Source: DATGFK01 sp040007395 (GTDB taxonomy: Bacteria > Chloroflexota > Anaerolineae > Aggregatilineales > UBA2796). From it: a stretch of 48,772 nt of DNA. Each line of letters opens with the position of its first letter. Position 1 is the first letter of the stretch. The position numbers were made by a program, and so were the translations under genes. Location of the stretch: positions 1-48,772 of the forward strand of contig JBDTVG010000059.1 of assembly GCA_040007395.1 (NCBI GenBank), written 5' to 3'. Shown here one piece after another: positions 25,669 to 33,861 of the stretch. The notes under the pieces were generated by a model. That model was given only the letters and a program-made list of their open reading frames with translations, ran no database searches and was not told the DNA's origin.

Positions 25669-26325
25669 TTATCGATATTGCGAGAGTTGGGAAAATCCCT
25701 TCCATCGGTCGCTAGGATACGGTGTATATACACTACCTATTAACAAACTCTGTAATTCGGCAGTAATGCTAAAATGTTGAAGATCATCTTGGAAAGGCAA
25801 AGTACCCGCACAAATTGTCTCTTTTACGAAGCAAACCCCGCCTGCAAGTTGACTGTTATTGGCTATCATTAGATGAACATAATCAGGATTTACGAAGCGA
25901 ACGACGAATTGACCAAGCGAGATATTAGAGAGTAAGCTAGCCAAGTGATAATTTATGCTTGGATAAATTGTCCGACTGCTTACCTGATCCCTTGTGTTTA
26001 GAAATCCAATTGCATTAACTGAATCATCAGGATTAAGGAATACCCGAATTTCAACTTCTTTGCCATATAACACTTTGTCATCCTTGTTCCACTGCAAGCC
26101 TTGCAATAGTGGATGGGAATGTAGTAACAACACTGCATCTTTGTAGAGTGTCACGCCCGGACGCACCCCGAATAGGCATGGCATCTGACATGCCGAGCCA
26201 TCAGGGTCTGTGAACAATGGCAAGATCGGGGACGGTTGCGTTGCCCCAATAGCCAGCACAATTGCGATCAACGCAGCAAGGGTAGCCGTAAGGACAGTAA
26301 CCAGCCTGAGTATACGGATCATCAC
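25669..26325 (-). CDS. Hypothetical membrane-anchored or secreted protein
   Basis: A 218-residue protein with an N-terminal hydrophobic segment (residues ~6-28) acting as anchor or signal peptide. The outer domain starts with a CQMPCLFGVRPG motif near residue 46. Short secreted proteins with a CxxPCxxGxxPG motif are common in this phylum as I remember it, with no known function. The two cysteines could form a disulfide with the later CVKETIC pair (near residue 160). It is AT-rich relative to its neighbours. It may be transcribed with the upstream HAD gene, whose stop lies close to its start. Confidence 0.65.
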   Translation of the reverse strand: MMIRILRLVTVLTATLAALIAIVLAIGATQPSPILPLFTDPDGSACQMPCLFGVRPGVTLYKDAVLLLHSHPLLQGLQWNKDDKVLYGKEVEIRVFLNPDDSVNAIGFLNTRDQVSSRTIYPSINYHLASLLSNISLGQFVVRFVNPDYVHLMIANNSQLAGGVCFVKETICAGTLPFQDDLQHFSITAELQSLLIGSVYTPYPSDRWKGFSQLSQYR

Positions 26326-26344
26326 TATCCTTATTTAATCAAAG

Positions 26345-27187
26345 CTAATGCCCATCCGAAAGGATGAACCGATCAATGGCGACGGCTACGCCATCTTCGT
26401 CTACTGACGTGGTGATCCATGTTGCCATCTGTTTGAGAGTCGGCGTAGCATTCCCCATTGCAACCCGAACACCAACAGCCTGCAACAGCGGCTCATCATT
26501 GGGGCCATCACCGATTGCCATGACTTGTGCGACTGGAATACCTGTGTGTTCGATTAGGCGTTTAACCGCATCACCTTTCGAGAGTCCCTTTGCCAAAATG
26601 TTGCAAAATCTTGCTGTGACCCCCGGCGCAGTAGCCCACCCATAATCCAGATCATTGCTGAAATGATCGAGCATGGCCTGAGCGCGGGCAGCTTCTTCCT
26701 CACCGATAACCACTGCTTCCATTTTGACAACAGGTAGCCGCGCAATCATATCCGCTAGATCGGTTACAGTTGGAGGCTGTTGTTGTAACCGGGTATGAAT
26801 CAGTGTATGTTCGCTTTCGTAGGCCACAAAGTAATTGCTACCCGAATAGACTTCGATATAGACATTATGCTGGCGCGCATAGTTCAGCATCTCGTTGGCA
26901 ACCGCCTGAGTAATGCCTTTTTGGTACAACGTTATACCTGCAATTGGGTCCGCAATGGTCGCGCCGCTGTCGAAGATATGAAAGCCCGGTAGGTGCAGTG
27001 CGTCAATATAACGCCGTGTGCCGATCTCTGGGCGACCTGTACACAGCGCAATCTGTACGCCTTGTTGGTGGGCGGCTTCAACCGCTTGCTGAACACGCGG
27101 CGAAATGTTGAGATCTTCCCCGATAAGCGTTCCATCAACATCGAGCAGGAGCAGTCGGATGGGTGCGGCGAGCGGTGTGTTTGCCAA
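26345..27187 (-). CDS. Cof-type HAD-superfamily phosphatase
   Basis: A 280-residue HAD hydrolase of subclass IIB (Cof/YidA-like), dephosphorylating small sugar or cofactor phosphates. Motif I is LLLDVDGTLIGE (Asp nucleophile near residue 16), motif II ALCTGRP near residue 48, motif III lysine GLSKGDAVKRL near residue 203, and motif IV AIGDGPNDEPLL near residue 223. The cap domain lies between motifs II and III. The substrate cannot be predicted. The downstream hypothetical gene begins 19 nt after its stop. Confidence 0.92.
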   Translation of the reverse strand: MANTPLAAPIRLLLLDVDGTLIGEDLNISPRVQQAVEAAHQQGVQIALCTGRPEIGTRRYIDALHLPGFHIFDSGATIADPIAGITLYQKGITQAVANEMLNYARQHNVYIEVYSGSNYFVAYESEHTLIHTRLQQQPPTVTDLADMIARLPVVKMEAVVIGEEEAARAQAMLDHFSNDLDYGWATAPGVTARFCNILAKGLSKGDAVKRLIEHTGIPVAQVMAIGDGPNDEPLLQAVGVRVAMGNATPTLKQMATWITTSVDEDGVAVAIDRFILSDGH

Positions 27188-27423
27188 TGAATAACCTTTC
27201 AGTCTGATGGAGATACCAGCCGAAATGATACCGTGCGAATGTCTGTCAGGCTATGCACAAACAATCGGTAGCAAGCCGTCGTTATATCGGAACATTTCTC
27301 GGCTAGAATGCGTCTATAATGATTGAGTAAAGATAGGTTCGTCTTTTCCTACGGAGCGTAACTGATCGGCAATTTGAGCGTATTATACATAGACCGTAAA
27401 AGGCGCTAGCGTGAGGAAAATCA

Positions 27424-27753
27424 ATGATGGCGGCTATCAAGATTGTCAAAATGATGGTACAAGTTGGTGAAGATCGCCGGGTAGTGATCGACTTGCCGCC
27501 TGAAACTCCTGTGGGTCCCGCCGAAGTCACAATACGCACGACAGAATCGATACCGACTATAACAATGGGATCTAACTCGGCACGGGAAGCCGCCCGTGCC
27601 AAACTACTGGCAGCCGGAATGCATGTTACGGAGTTTCAGATTCCAGAGGGAATTGTCGAACTCTCAGATGAGGAAATGGATCGTCTTGGTCAACTTAGGC
27701 AAGACGCACGACCTTCGGAAGAATTGATCAATGAAGATCGGGGCGAATATTGA
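27424..27753 (+). CDS. Antitoxin-like protein of a VapBC-type pair
   Basis: A 109-residue protein with an N-terminal beta-rich segment (VQVGEDRRVVIDLPPETPVG) resembling AbrB/VapB-like antitoxin openings. An Ala/Glu-rich acidic tail follows, of the kind that wraps around PIN toxins. Its stop is 2 nt before the ATG of a PIN-domain remnant, the usual antitoxin-toxin arrangement. Assignment rests mainly on that context. The start ATG follows GTGAGGA; the second codon is also ATG, so the exact start is open by one residue. Confidence 0.65.
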   Translation: MMAAIKIVKMMVQVGEDRRVVIDLPPETPVGPAEVTIRTTESIPTITMGSNSAREAARAKLLAAGMHVTEFQIPEGIVELSDEEMDRLGQLRQDARPSEELINEDRGEY

Positions 27754-27755
27754 CG

Positions 27756-27873
27756 ATGCTGTTTGTCGATACGAGTGCCCTTGCAAAACGTTACATGACC
27801 AATGAAGTTGGTTCTGCTTGCCTTCGCTACTGCTGAAGGTTTTCATACCGGTGATCCCAATGCTCACGCCTAA
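27756..27873 (+). pseudogene. Collapsed PIN-domain toxin (vapC remnant)
   Basis: The ATG at 27756 opens with MLFVDTSALAKRY, the N-terminal PIN signature with the first catalytic Asp. The frame stops at 27834 after 26 codons. In another frame, 27823-27873 reads FATAEGFHTGDPNAHA-stop, the typical PIN C-terminus (EGFxTxNPNxH). About 90 central codons, including the remaining acidic active-site residues, are missing. An internal deletion therefore joined the two ends. The ribonuclease cannot be active. Confidence 0.75.
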
Positions 27874-27902
27874 ATTCGTCGATTAAGTTTTCCGGGGGCA
27901 AA

Positions 27903-30900
27903 GTGACTCAACGCAAACCGATTAATCCCTGGTTCATCTTTTTTCTCATCTGTGTGCCGATCTTTATTGGCTCGGTAGACCTCACCACAATCGTCGTGGT
28001 CTTGCCACAGGCTACCCTCGATCTGCTAGGGGCAAAGGGTCTGAGCAAAGCGGATCAGGCGTTGTGGGCTGTTACTGCCTATCTGCTGGCCTATACGGTC
28101 AGTCTGGCATTGGTAGGCCGACTCAGCGATGTACTGCCCCGCAAACGAATCTTTATGGCGTGTGTAGCGATATTCGTTGCAGGATCGGTTTGGGCGGCAT
28201 TCGCTACCGATCTTCCGCTTACGCTGCTCAAGATGTTGACGATTTGGCCTGACCGCGATGTACTACCGTTGATCTCGCTGGTCATCGGGCGGATTATCCA
28301 AGCGACGGGAGCGGGGGCGAGTGTCTCCGTAGGCATGGCGCTGGTCAGCGACGTGTTTCCGCCCAATCATCGTGCTGAGGCGATTAGCCTAATCGGGGCG
28401 ATTGATTCGCTAGGTTGGGTTGTGGGTAATCTGTACGCGGGGGTTATCTTGCAGGTGTTACCCTCGTGGCGCTGGATCTTTCTGATCAATGCTGGGATCG
28501 CTTTGCTAGCGTTGGTGTTGGTGGCATGGGCGTTACGTCATACAAAATCGGTGCGTGGCACTGGGCATTACGATGTGCGTGGTGCGGCGGTCTTTGCAGC
28601 GGCGTTGATTGCGTTGGTGGTGGGCATTGAGGAACTAAATACCCCAGGCCCCCTAGCCTATGGGTTGCTTGCCAGCAGTGTCGCGCTTGTGGTGCTGTTT
28701 ATCTGGCTGCAACTGCACACCCACGATGCCTTGTTCGATATGAAATTTATCCGGCAGCGCGAAGTTAGCGTGGCGCTGATCACGAACCTGATAGTGGGCT
28801 TCGGTCTAATCCTAATGGTCGCGGGTGTACCCTTGATCATCAATCTGCGGTCACTGTTTCTGCGCGGCGAAGGCTTATTGACAGGCGCCCTCCGAGCCGG
28901 AGTGATGCTTTCGGCGTTGACCTTACCGCTGATTGTAGCGGTGTTGGTCGGTGAAAGCCGCTACCGTCGAGTCGGAGCTGCTATACCTGTTGCCTTTGGG
29001 CTAACGCTGGCCTTGATCGGCTTTCTAGGCGCAAGTCTATGGACATATACCGTTCCTAGCTACCTGATTGCATTACCTTTGGCGCTGGTCGGCACTGGTC
29101 TGGGCTTGACCATTGGGCCATTGAGTCTGGTTGTTGTCGAAGCTGCCCAAGAATCGGCGCGAGGATTGGCTTCATCGCTGGTGCTGATGATGCGCTTGCT
29201 GGGTATGACTTTTGGTACACCGTTGGCAGCCTCGTTAACGCTCAAGCTGGCGAATGATTGGGCTTCAACGCGGGTTGAAGGAATGGGAACATTCCGCGAC
29301 ATTGCCCGTTCAATGCTGATTCCGCCCATGGCGACAGACGCACTGGCACAGGTAATGTTAACCGGAGTAGTCGCCTGCGGAATCGGGCTTATCGTGTTCT
29401 ATCTGCCGCGTGCGCGTCAAACGCTGGTGCGTGGCATGGAACTACGGGCAATCTTTGCCGGATCAACCGCGCTCGTGATCATTATCGCGATAGTTGGCTT
29501 ACTCGGCTTTGCCGATACTGTCACAACGCCAACTGTTGTTCGCAACCCGATTGCACAGCAATTACCACCCAACGTCACATTTTACGCGGCGTTGAATATT
29601 CAACAGGTATTCCTGAAAAATACGCAGCGCCCTCTTGACGCAGTAATGAACGCACTCAATCAGTTTATTGCTTCGCAAGCTTCGCAATCTGCATCGGCGG
29701 CTACACCTGCCGCGCCCACAAACAGCCCACCGACTCCGCCCGCTGACCAGCCCACCACTTCGCCCACAGATAACATCGTCAAGGCGTTATTTCGCGCCAA
29801 AAATTGGAATGCGACCGGCTACAAACAATTCTGTGCGGACGAGAAACCCGCTGACCAGTGGCAAGATTGTTTCAATTCTGGCCTGCTGAGTTGGATCGGG
29901 CCACAAGCGGCGTTCGCGCTGCTGCCCCGCACCCACGCCGAACAAGATTATGTATTCGCTTTTCAGGCGACCAACCGCAACAATGCAATCCAGTTTGCCA
30001 CGAATCTGGCAACGGCACTCGGCGAAAAAGAGCCTGTCGATGCGGGGCCAAATATCCGCATTCTTACCATTAATGGTGGGACTCCAGACGAACGACGATT
30101 GGCGATTACTCAGGCGTATGTTCTGATCGGAACTCCTCAAGCGGTGCAATATACGCTTAATCACGGCGAAGTCTCGCTGGCGGATCAACCCGACTACCAG
30201 ACCATGACCAACCAGTTACCGCTGAGTGACTTCGCGACACTGTACATGCGATCTAGCAATTTTGAGACAGATCTTAAACCTGCCTTCGACAGCCTGTTCG
30301 AAAATTCCCTGATCGACTCAGCGCTCAAGTTGGTTGGGCAATCTTCGTCATTCGCCTTTACCCGCAACAGTGTTGCGCCCACGCTGATCGGAATGTCGCT
30401 GCGCGTCGATGAGCAGCAGTTGATGATCGATATGGTTGCCAGTGTGCCGTTCAGCCTGCAAAAGTTGAATGCATCGCCTGTGCCGGCGGCACTACTCGAT
30501 CTTGTACCGGGCAAATCACCTATGTGGGCGGCGATGAACGTCAATATCGCTGGGTTAGTGCGCGAGATCAATATCGCTGATGCCATCGGGCGGATCGCGC
30601 CCAGCGGCCCCATCGGACAGTTTGTTTCGGGCGGGTTGGGTCAGACCGTGCAAAACCTGTTGACCTACGCTCAGGGCAATATAGTAATCACGGCGCTGCC
30701 AGTTTCCGATCAAGGAACTAGCAACGTAGCGGTAATCGTGCCGATGGTCGAGAAAGAAGACGTGAGCGCAGCTTCGGCGCTAGATGCCGTTCGCCAGCAG
30801 TTACAGTTTCTCGGTGGAATATCTGGTGCGTTCAGTGTACAGACACAGCCTGCTTCCAGTAGTCAAGCCGAGATTGTCACAGTACGCGGTAAAGCGTTGG

Positions 30901-31172
30901 AAACGATGCTCCCTAGCGGCTTTCAGTACACCCTCACGAGCGATCATCTGCTTATTTTAGCGACAGGCGATAGTCTTACTTCGTTTCTGGAAACTTTCAA
31001 AGATGGCAAGAATCCCGCTGCCGATGAGATCAAGCTGATAATGCCCGGTGCACTGGATAATTTCATGTATGCTTATATCGATCCGTCGCAAAATGTCAAC
31101 TTGACGGCACTATTTTCCGGTCAAGTTCGGCGCAGCGGCTTTTATTTGAACCTGATCCTTCGTGCAAAATAA
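27903..31172 (+). CDS. MFS drug-efflux-type transporter fused to a DUF3352-like extracellular domain
   Basis: A 1089-residue membrane protein. Residues ~1-510 are a 14-helix DHA2/EmrB-QacA-like MFS transporter: the N-terminus has DLTTIVVVLPQATLDL, and LVGRLSDVLPRKRIF is the MFS motif A loop. An extra helix (about 518-535) would place the remaining ~550 residues outside. That domain begins LPPNVTFYAALNIQQV near residue 553, has a Pro/Thr linker near 590, and resembles DUF3352 proteins (LPADTxxYxxLN). The transported substrate is unknown. A GTG start is supported by GGGGGC upstream. The SH3 lipoprotein gene follows after 9 nt, so the two form an operon. Confidence 0.85.
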   Translation: MTQRKPINPWFIFFLICVPIFIGSVDLTTIVVVLPQATLDLLGAKGLSKADQALWAVTAYLLAYTVSLALVGRLSDVLPRKRIFMACVAIFVAGSVWAAFATDLPLTLLKMLTIWPDRDVLPLISLVIGRIIQATGAGASVSVGMALVSDVFPPNHRAEAISLIGAIDSLGWVVGNLYAGVILQVLPSWRWIFLINAGIALLALVLVAWALRHTKSVRGTGHYDVRGAAVFAAALIALVVGIEELNTPGPLAYGLLASSVALVVLFIWLQLHTHDALFDMKFIRQREVSVALITNLIVGFGLILMVAGVPLIINLRSLFLRGEGLLTGALRAGVMLSALTLPLIVAVLVGESRYRRVGAAIPVAFGLTLALIGFLGASLWTYTVPSYLIALPLALVGTGLGLTIGPLSLVVVEAAQESARGLASSLVLMMRLLGMTFGTPLAASLTLKLANDWASTRVEGMGTFRDIARSMLIPPMATDALAQVMLTGVVACGIGLIVFYLPRARQTLVRGMELRAIFAGSTALVIIIAIVGLLGFADTVTTPTVVRNPIAQQLPPNVTFYAALNIQQVFLKNTQRPLDAVMNALNQFIASQASQSASAATPAAPTNSPPTPPADQPTTSPTDNIVKALFRAKNWNATGYKQFCADEKPADQWQDCFNSGLLSWIGPQAAFALLPRTHAEQDYVFAFQATNRNNAIQFATNLATALGEKEPVDAGPNIRILTINGGTPDERRLAITQAYVLIGTPQAVQYTLNHGEVSLADQPDYQTMTNQLPLSDFATLYMRSSNFETDLKPAFDSLFENSLIDSALKLVGQSSSFAFTRNSVAPTLIGMSLRVDEQQLMIDMVASVPFSLQKLNASPVPAALLDLVPGKSPMWAAMNVNIAGLVREINIADAIGRIAPSGPIGQFVSGGLGQTVQNLLTYAQGNIVITALPVSDQGTSNVAVIVPMVEKEDVSAASALDAVRQQLQFLGGISGAFSVQTQPASSSQAEIVTVRGKALETMLPSGFQYTLTSDHLLILATGDSLTSFLETFKDGKNPAADEIKLIMPGALDNFMYAYIDPSQNVNLTALFSGQVRRSGFYLNLILRAK

Positions 31173-31181
31173 GGGGGACTC

Positions 31182-32519
31182 GTGATCCGCAAATTTCCTA
31201 TAGTGGCTCTTGCAGTGTTGGGATTAATGAGTCTGGCATGTAATCTCGGTGCGATTCCCGCGACGATCACGCCAACGCTACCCACACTGATACCAGCCAT
31301 TGCTACCACCGGGCCGACAGTTGAACCGACCTTTACTAGTGCCGCTTTCTCGACATTAGCGAGTGGGAATCCGACAACGCTTGTGACTGGAGGTGTCACA
31401 ACTTTCGCAACACCAGCAGCAGGAGTATGTCCAGTAAACTTGCCGCCCCGTTTGATCGGTGGACAAGGCGGACGGGTTACGCCCGGTCAACCCAACGCAA
31501 TCCGCACTCAGCCCACCCGCAATAACGCTGTCAGTCAGATCATCGGGCAGATCCCGGCAGGCGCGACCTTTAGCGTGTTAGCTGGCCCGTATTGCTCGGA
31601 TGGCTACGCATGGTGGCAAGTCACCTATAACGGGATCACGGGTTGGACACCTGAAGGCCAAGATACAACTTATTGGCTTGAGCCAGTCTTCAATACGACT
31701 CCCGCCTGCCCCGGTACGCTGCCTTCTCGTCTGGTTGTTGGCGGCATAGGTCGTGTCATGCCCGGTTTGGACAACGCGATCCGCAGCGGGCCGGGAAAAA
31801 CGACCACGACAGTTATCGGGTCAATCCCCGCAGGCGGCGTGTTCAACATTATCGCCGGGCCGCAGTGTGCCGATGGGTATACATGGTGGCAAGTCACCTA
31901 TAGCGGAGTCACGGGCTGGACTCCCGAAGGCGAAGGCAGCACTTATTGGCTTGAACCGTTATCCAGTAGTACAACATTGGACTGTCCCGGCAGTCCACCT
32001 ACACGGCTTGTCGTCGGAAGCTATGCACGGGTCAATCCCGGCGATCCTAACGTGATCCGATCTGGGCCAGCCAAAACTGGCACAACTGTTGTTGGACAGA
32101 TTCCGTCCGGCGGCACTTTCCTAATCATGGGTTATCCGGGCTGCGCGGATAATTTGCTATGGTGGAAAGTGAACTACAACGGCACGATTGGCTGGACTGC
32201 CGAAGGTCAGGGAAACACTTACTGGGTCGAGCCGATCATTACGTCGGATTGTTTAGGCAGTCCGATCTCGCGGCTCGTGGTCGGTAGTAAGGGACGTGTC
32301 ACGACATCACCGGGGACTCCGAATGCCTTACGCAGTTTGCCCTCGAAAAGTACTGGATCAGTGATCGGGCAGATTCCGGCAGGCCGTACATTCGATATTC
32401 TTGGTGGCCCTCAGTGCGCCGATAGTTTCCGCTGGTGGCAGGTACGCTATGCTGGAACCGTCGGCTGGACTGCCGACGGACAAGGCACTACTTATTGGTT
32501 GGAACCTTATCTACCTTGA
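31182..32519 (+). CDS. Lipoprotein with four SH3-like repeats
   Basis: A 445-residue exported lipoprotein: signal peptide with lipobox LMSLAC (Cys near residue 20), a Thr/Pro-rich spacer (to ~82), then four repeats of about 90 residues. Repeats start near 31448, 31728, 31997 and 32271. Each repeat carries RLxxGxxGRVxPGxPNxIR, a PAGxxFxIxxGPxCAD stretch and W(W/K)V.YxGxxGWTxEGxG.TYW. This is a bacterial SH3 pattern that usually binds cell-wall or extracellular peptides. Each repeat holds two or three cysteines suited to disulfides. A GTG start follows AAGGGGGA. It is co-transcribed with the transporter fusion. Confidence 0.88.
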   Translation: MIRKFPIVALAVLGLMSLACNLGAIPATITPTLPTLIPAIATTGPTVEPTFTSAAFSTLASGNPTTLVTGGVTTFATPAAGVCPVNLPPRLIGGQGGRVTPGQPNAIRTQPTRNNAVSQIIGQIPAGATFSVLAGPYCSDGYAWWQVTYNGITGWTPEGQDTTYWLEPVFNTTPACPGTLPSRLVVGGIGRVMPGLDNAIRSGPGKTTTTVIGSIPAGGVFNIIAGPQCADGYTWWQVTYSGVTGWTPEGEGSTYWLEPLSSSTTLDCPGSPPTRLVVGSYARVNPGDPNVIRSGPAKTGTTVVGQIPSGGTFLIMGYPGCADNLLWWKVNYNGTIGWTAEGQGNTYWVEPIITSDCLGSPISRLVVGSKGRVTTSPGTPNALRSLPSKSTGSVIGQIPAGRTFDILGGPQCADSFRWWQVRYAGTVGWTADGQGTTYWLEPYLP

Positions 32520-32532
32520 TCATCCCAAATAG

Positions 32533-33765
32533 CTACCTATTAGGAGTGCTGATAGCCGTTGGGACAGGCTGTCCCGCCGTTGATACAGGCGGCAACGTCG
32601 CCGGAACGGGTGTTACCGCCGCTGTGATGGTTGCTTGAAGGCTAGGCTGCAAGTAACACAATAGGCCGTTGACAATGCCCTGAGCGACTTTATCGGTTCG
32701 ATGTTCTAACAAATCTCGATCATAACTAAGTAGACCAAGCTCAAGGATGATGGCGGGCGTGGTTTGCGCGATTCCGCTGTGCCCTTGCGAGTTATGAAAA
32801 GCATGGTACTTGGTCATGTTATCGGTGATTTCGCCGGGAGCATATTGTAAGCCTGTAGCGGGGCCGTAATTCTCACGCATACAGGATTCCAATCGCTGAT
32901 CTTGATCGCGCACCGTGAAGCGCTCAACGGGCGACGCGACCTTGAAACCGCTGTGATTGAAGCCATCATCATACGTATCGCATGAATCGGCGTGGAGCGA
33001 GATAAACGCCGCCCCTTGATATTGATCCAAGCGTGGATCGAATTCCTCAAGCAAATCTACACTGAACCCGCGTCCTTGCAGCGAAGCAACGACCTGTTGC
33101 GCCACTTTCATCGTAACACTTGCTTCGGTAAAGCCATCAGGACATACCGCCCCCGGATCGACATTGCCTTTGGTCAAGCCGTAGGTGGCAATACCGCTGT
33201 GTCCGGCAACTACGCCCACCCGATTGAACCAGAACGGCGTAGGCAGATCGGTAGGCCGCACGCCGACTCGTTCGGCGGTAGCCAATACGGGAGCGAGTTC
33301 GCGTTGTGTTTTGGCAGAAAGAAAATCCGGCGAAGTCCACCACATAAAGATAGTTGCGACAATCACAGCAGCAGCAAAAGTCACAATCAATGAACGCAAA
33401 GCGCTGACGATTGTGACCAGCGTATAGCGCTCTTTGCGCTGCGGCTTCTTGATTGACGGTTTGGACGGTTTACTGCGTTTGGGCTGTGCTTTGGCGGCAG
33501 CCGTAGAGATAATCGGCGTTTCGGACGATTCGATGGGCGCAGACTCTTCAGACTCTTCAGACTTCTCAACTTCCTCAATGGGCGGCGCTTCGTCGGTATC
33601 ATCTGGCATCGGCGCAAGTATGATCGGCGTTGGCGTAGTAAACGGTGCGGTAGGCGCACTAGTATCAGTTTCGGGTGTAATAAAGGTCGATTCGGGCGCG
33701 ATGTGCTCGACAGGTTCTATTTCTGGCACATCGGGCAGCGACTCGTGAGGCGGTTGTTCGGACAA
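32533..33765 (-). CDS. Membrane-anchored N-acetylmuramoyl-L-alanine amidase
   Basis: A 410-residue protein of the Amidase_3 zinc family, which cuts the amide bond between MurNAc and the stem peptide. The first ~120 residues are acidic, Pro/Glu/Ser-rich and probably cytoplasmic and disordered. One transmembrane helix follows (about 124-147). The catalytic domain has the zinc-ligand segments VGVVAGHSG (near 190), TEASVTMKVA (near 217) and FISLHADS (near 255), and the C-terminal ILELGLLSYDRDLLE containing the catalytic Glu. A Pro/Thr tail ends the protein. It is convergent with the SH3 lipoprotein gene, only 13 nt apart, which fits a cell-wall neighbourhood. Confidence 0.88.
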   Translation of the reverse strand: MSEQPPHESLPDVPEIEPVEHIAPESTFITPETDTSAPTAPFTTPTPIILAPMPDDTDEAPPIEEVEKSEESEESAPIESSETPIISTAAAKAQPKRSKPSKPSIKKPQRKERYTLVTIVSALRSLIVTFAAAVIVATIFMWWTSPDFLSAKTQRELAPVLATAERVGVRPTDLPTPFWFNRVGVVAGHSGIATYGLTKGNVDPGAVCPDGFTEASVTMKVAQQVVASLQGRGFSVDLLEEFDPRLDQYQGAAFISLHADSCDTYDDGFNHSGFKVASPVERFTVRDQDQRLESCMRENYGPATGLQYAPGEITDNMTKYHAFHNSQGHSGIAQTTPAIILELGLLSYDRDLLEHRTDKVAQGIVNGLLCYLQPSLQATITAAVTPVPATLPPVSTAGQPVPTAISTPNR

Positions 33766-33849
33766 ACTTGATCTCCATCTGTTTGAGTTAGGATCTTATC
33801 GTTTGATGAGCAGTGTGCAAATTTCGATAGCCTTCTAGGCAGTCTATGT

Positions 33850-33855
33850 TACAAT
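33850..33855 (+). promoter_or_regulatory. -10 box immediately before the M28 peptidase gene
   Basis: TACAAT ends 6 nt before the ATG at 33862. A start 6-7 nt after this box would coincide with the ATG, and no Shine-Dalgarno sequence is visible. The mRNA may therefore be leaderless. The -35 region is poor. Confidence 0.4.
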
Positions 33856-33861
33856 TTTCCC

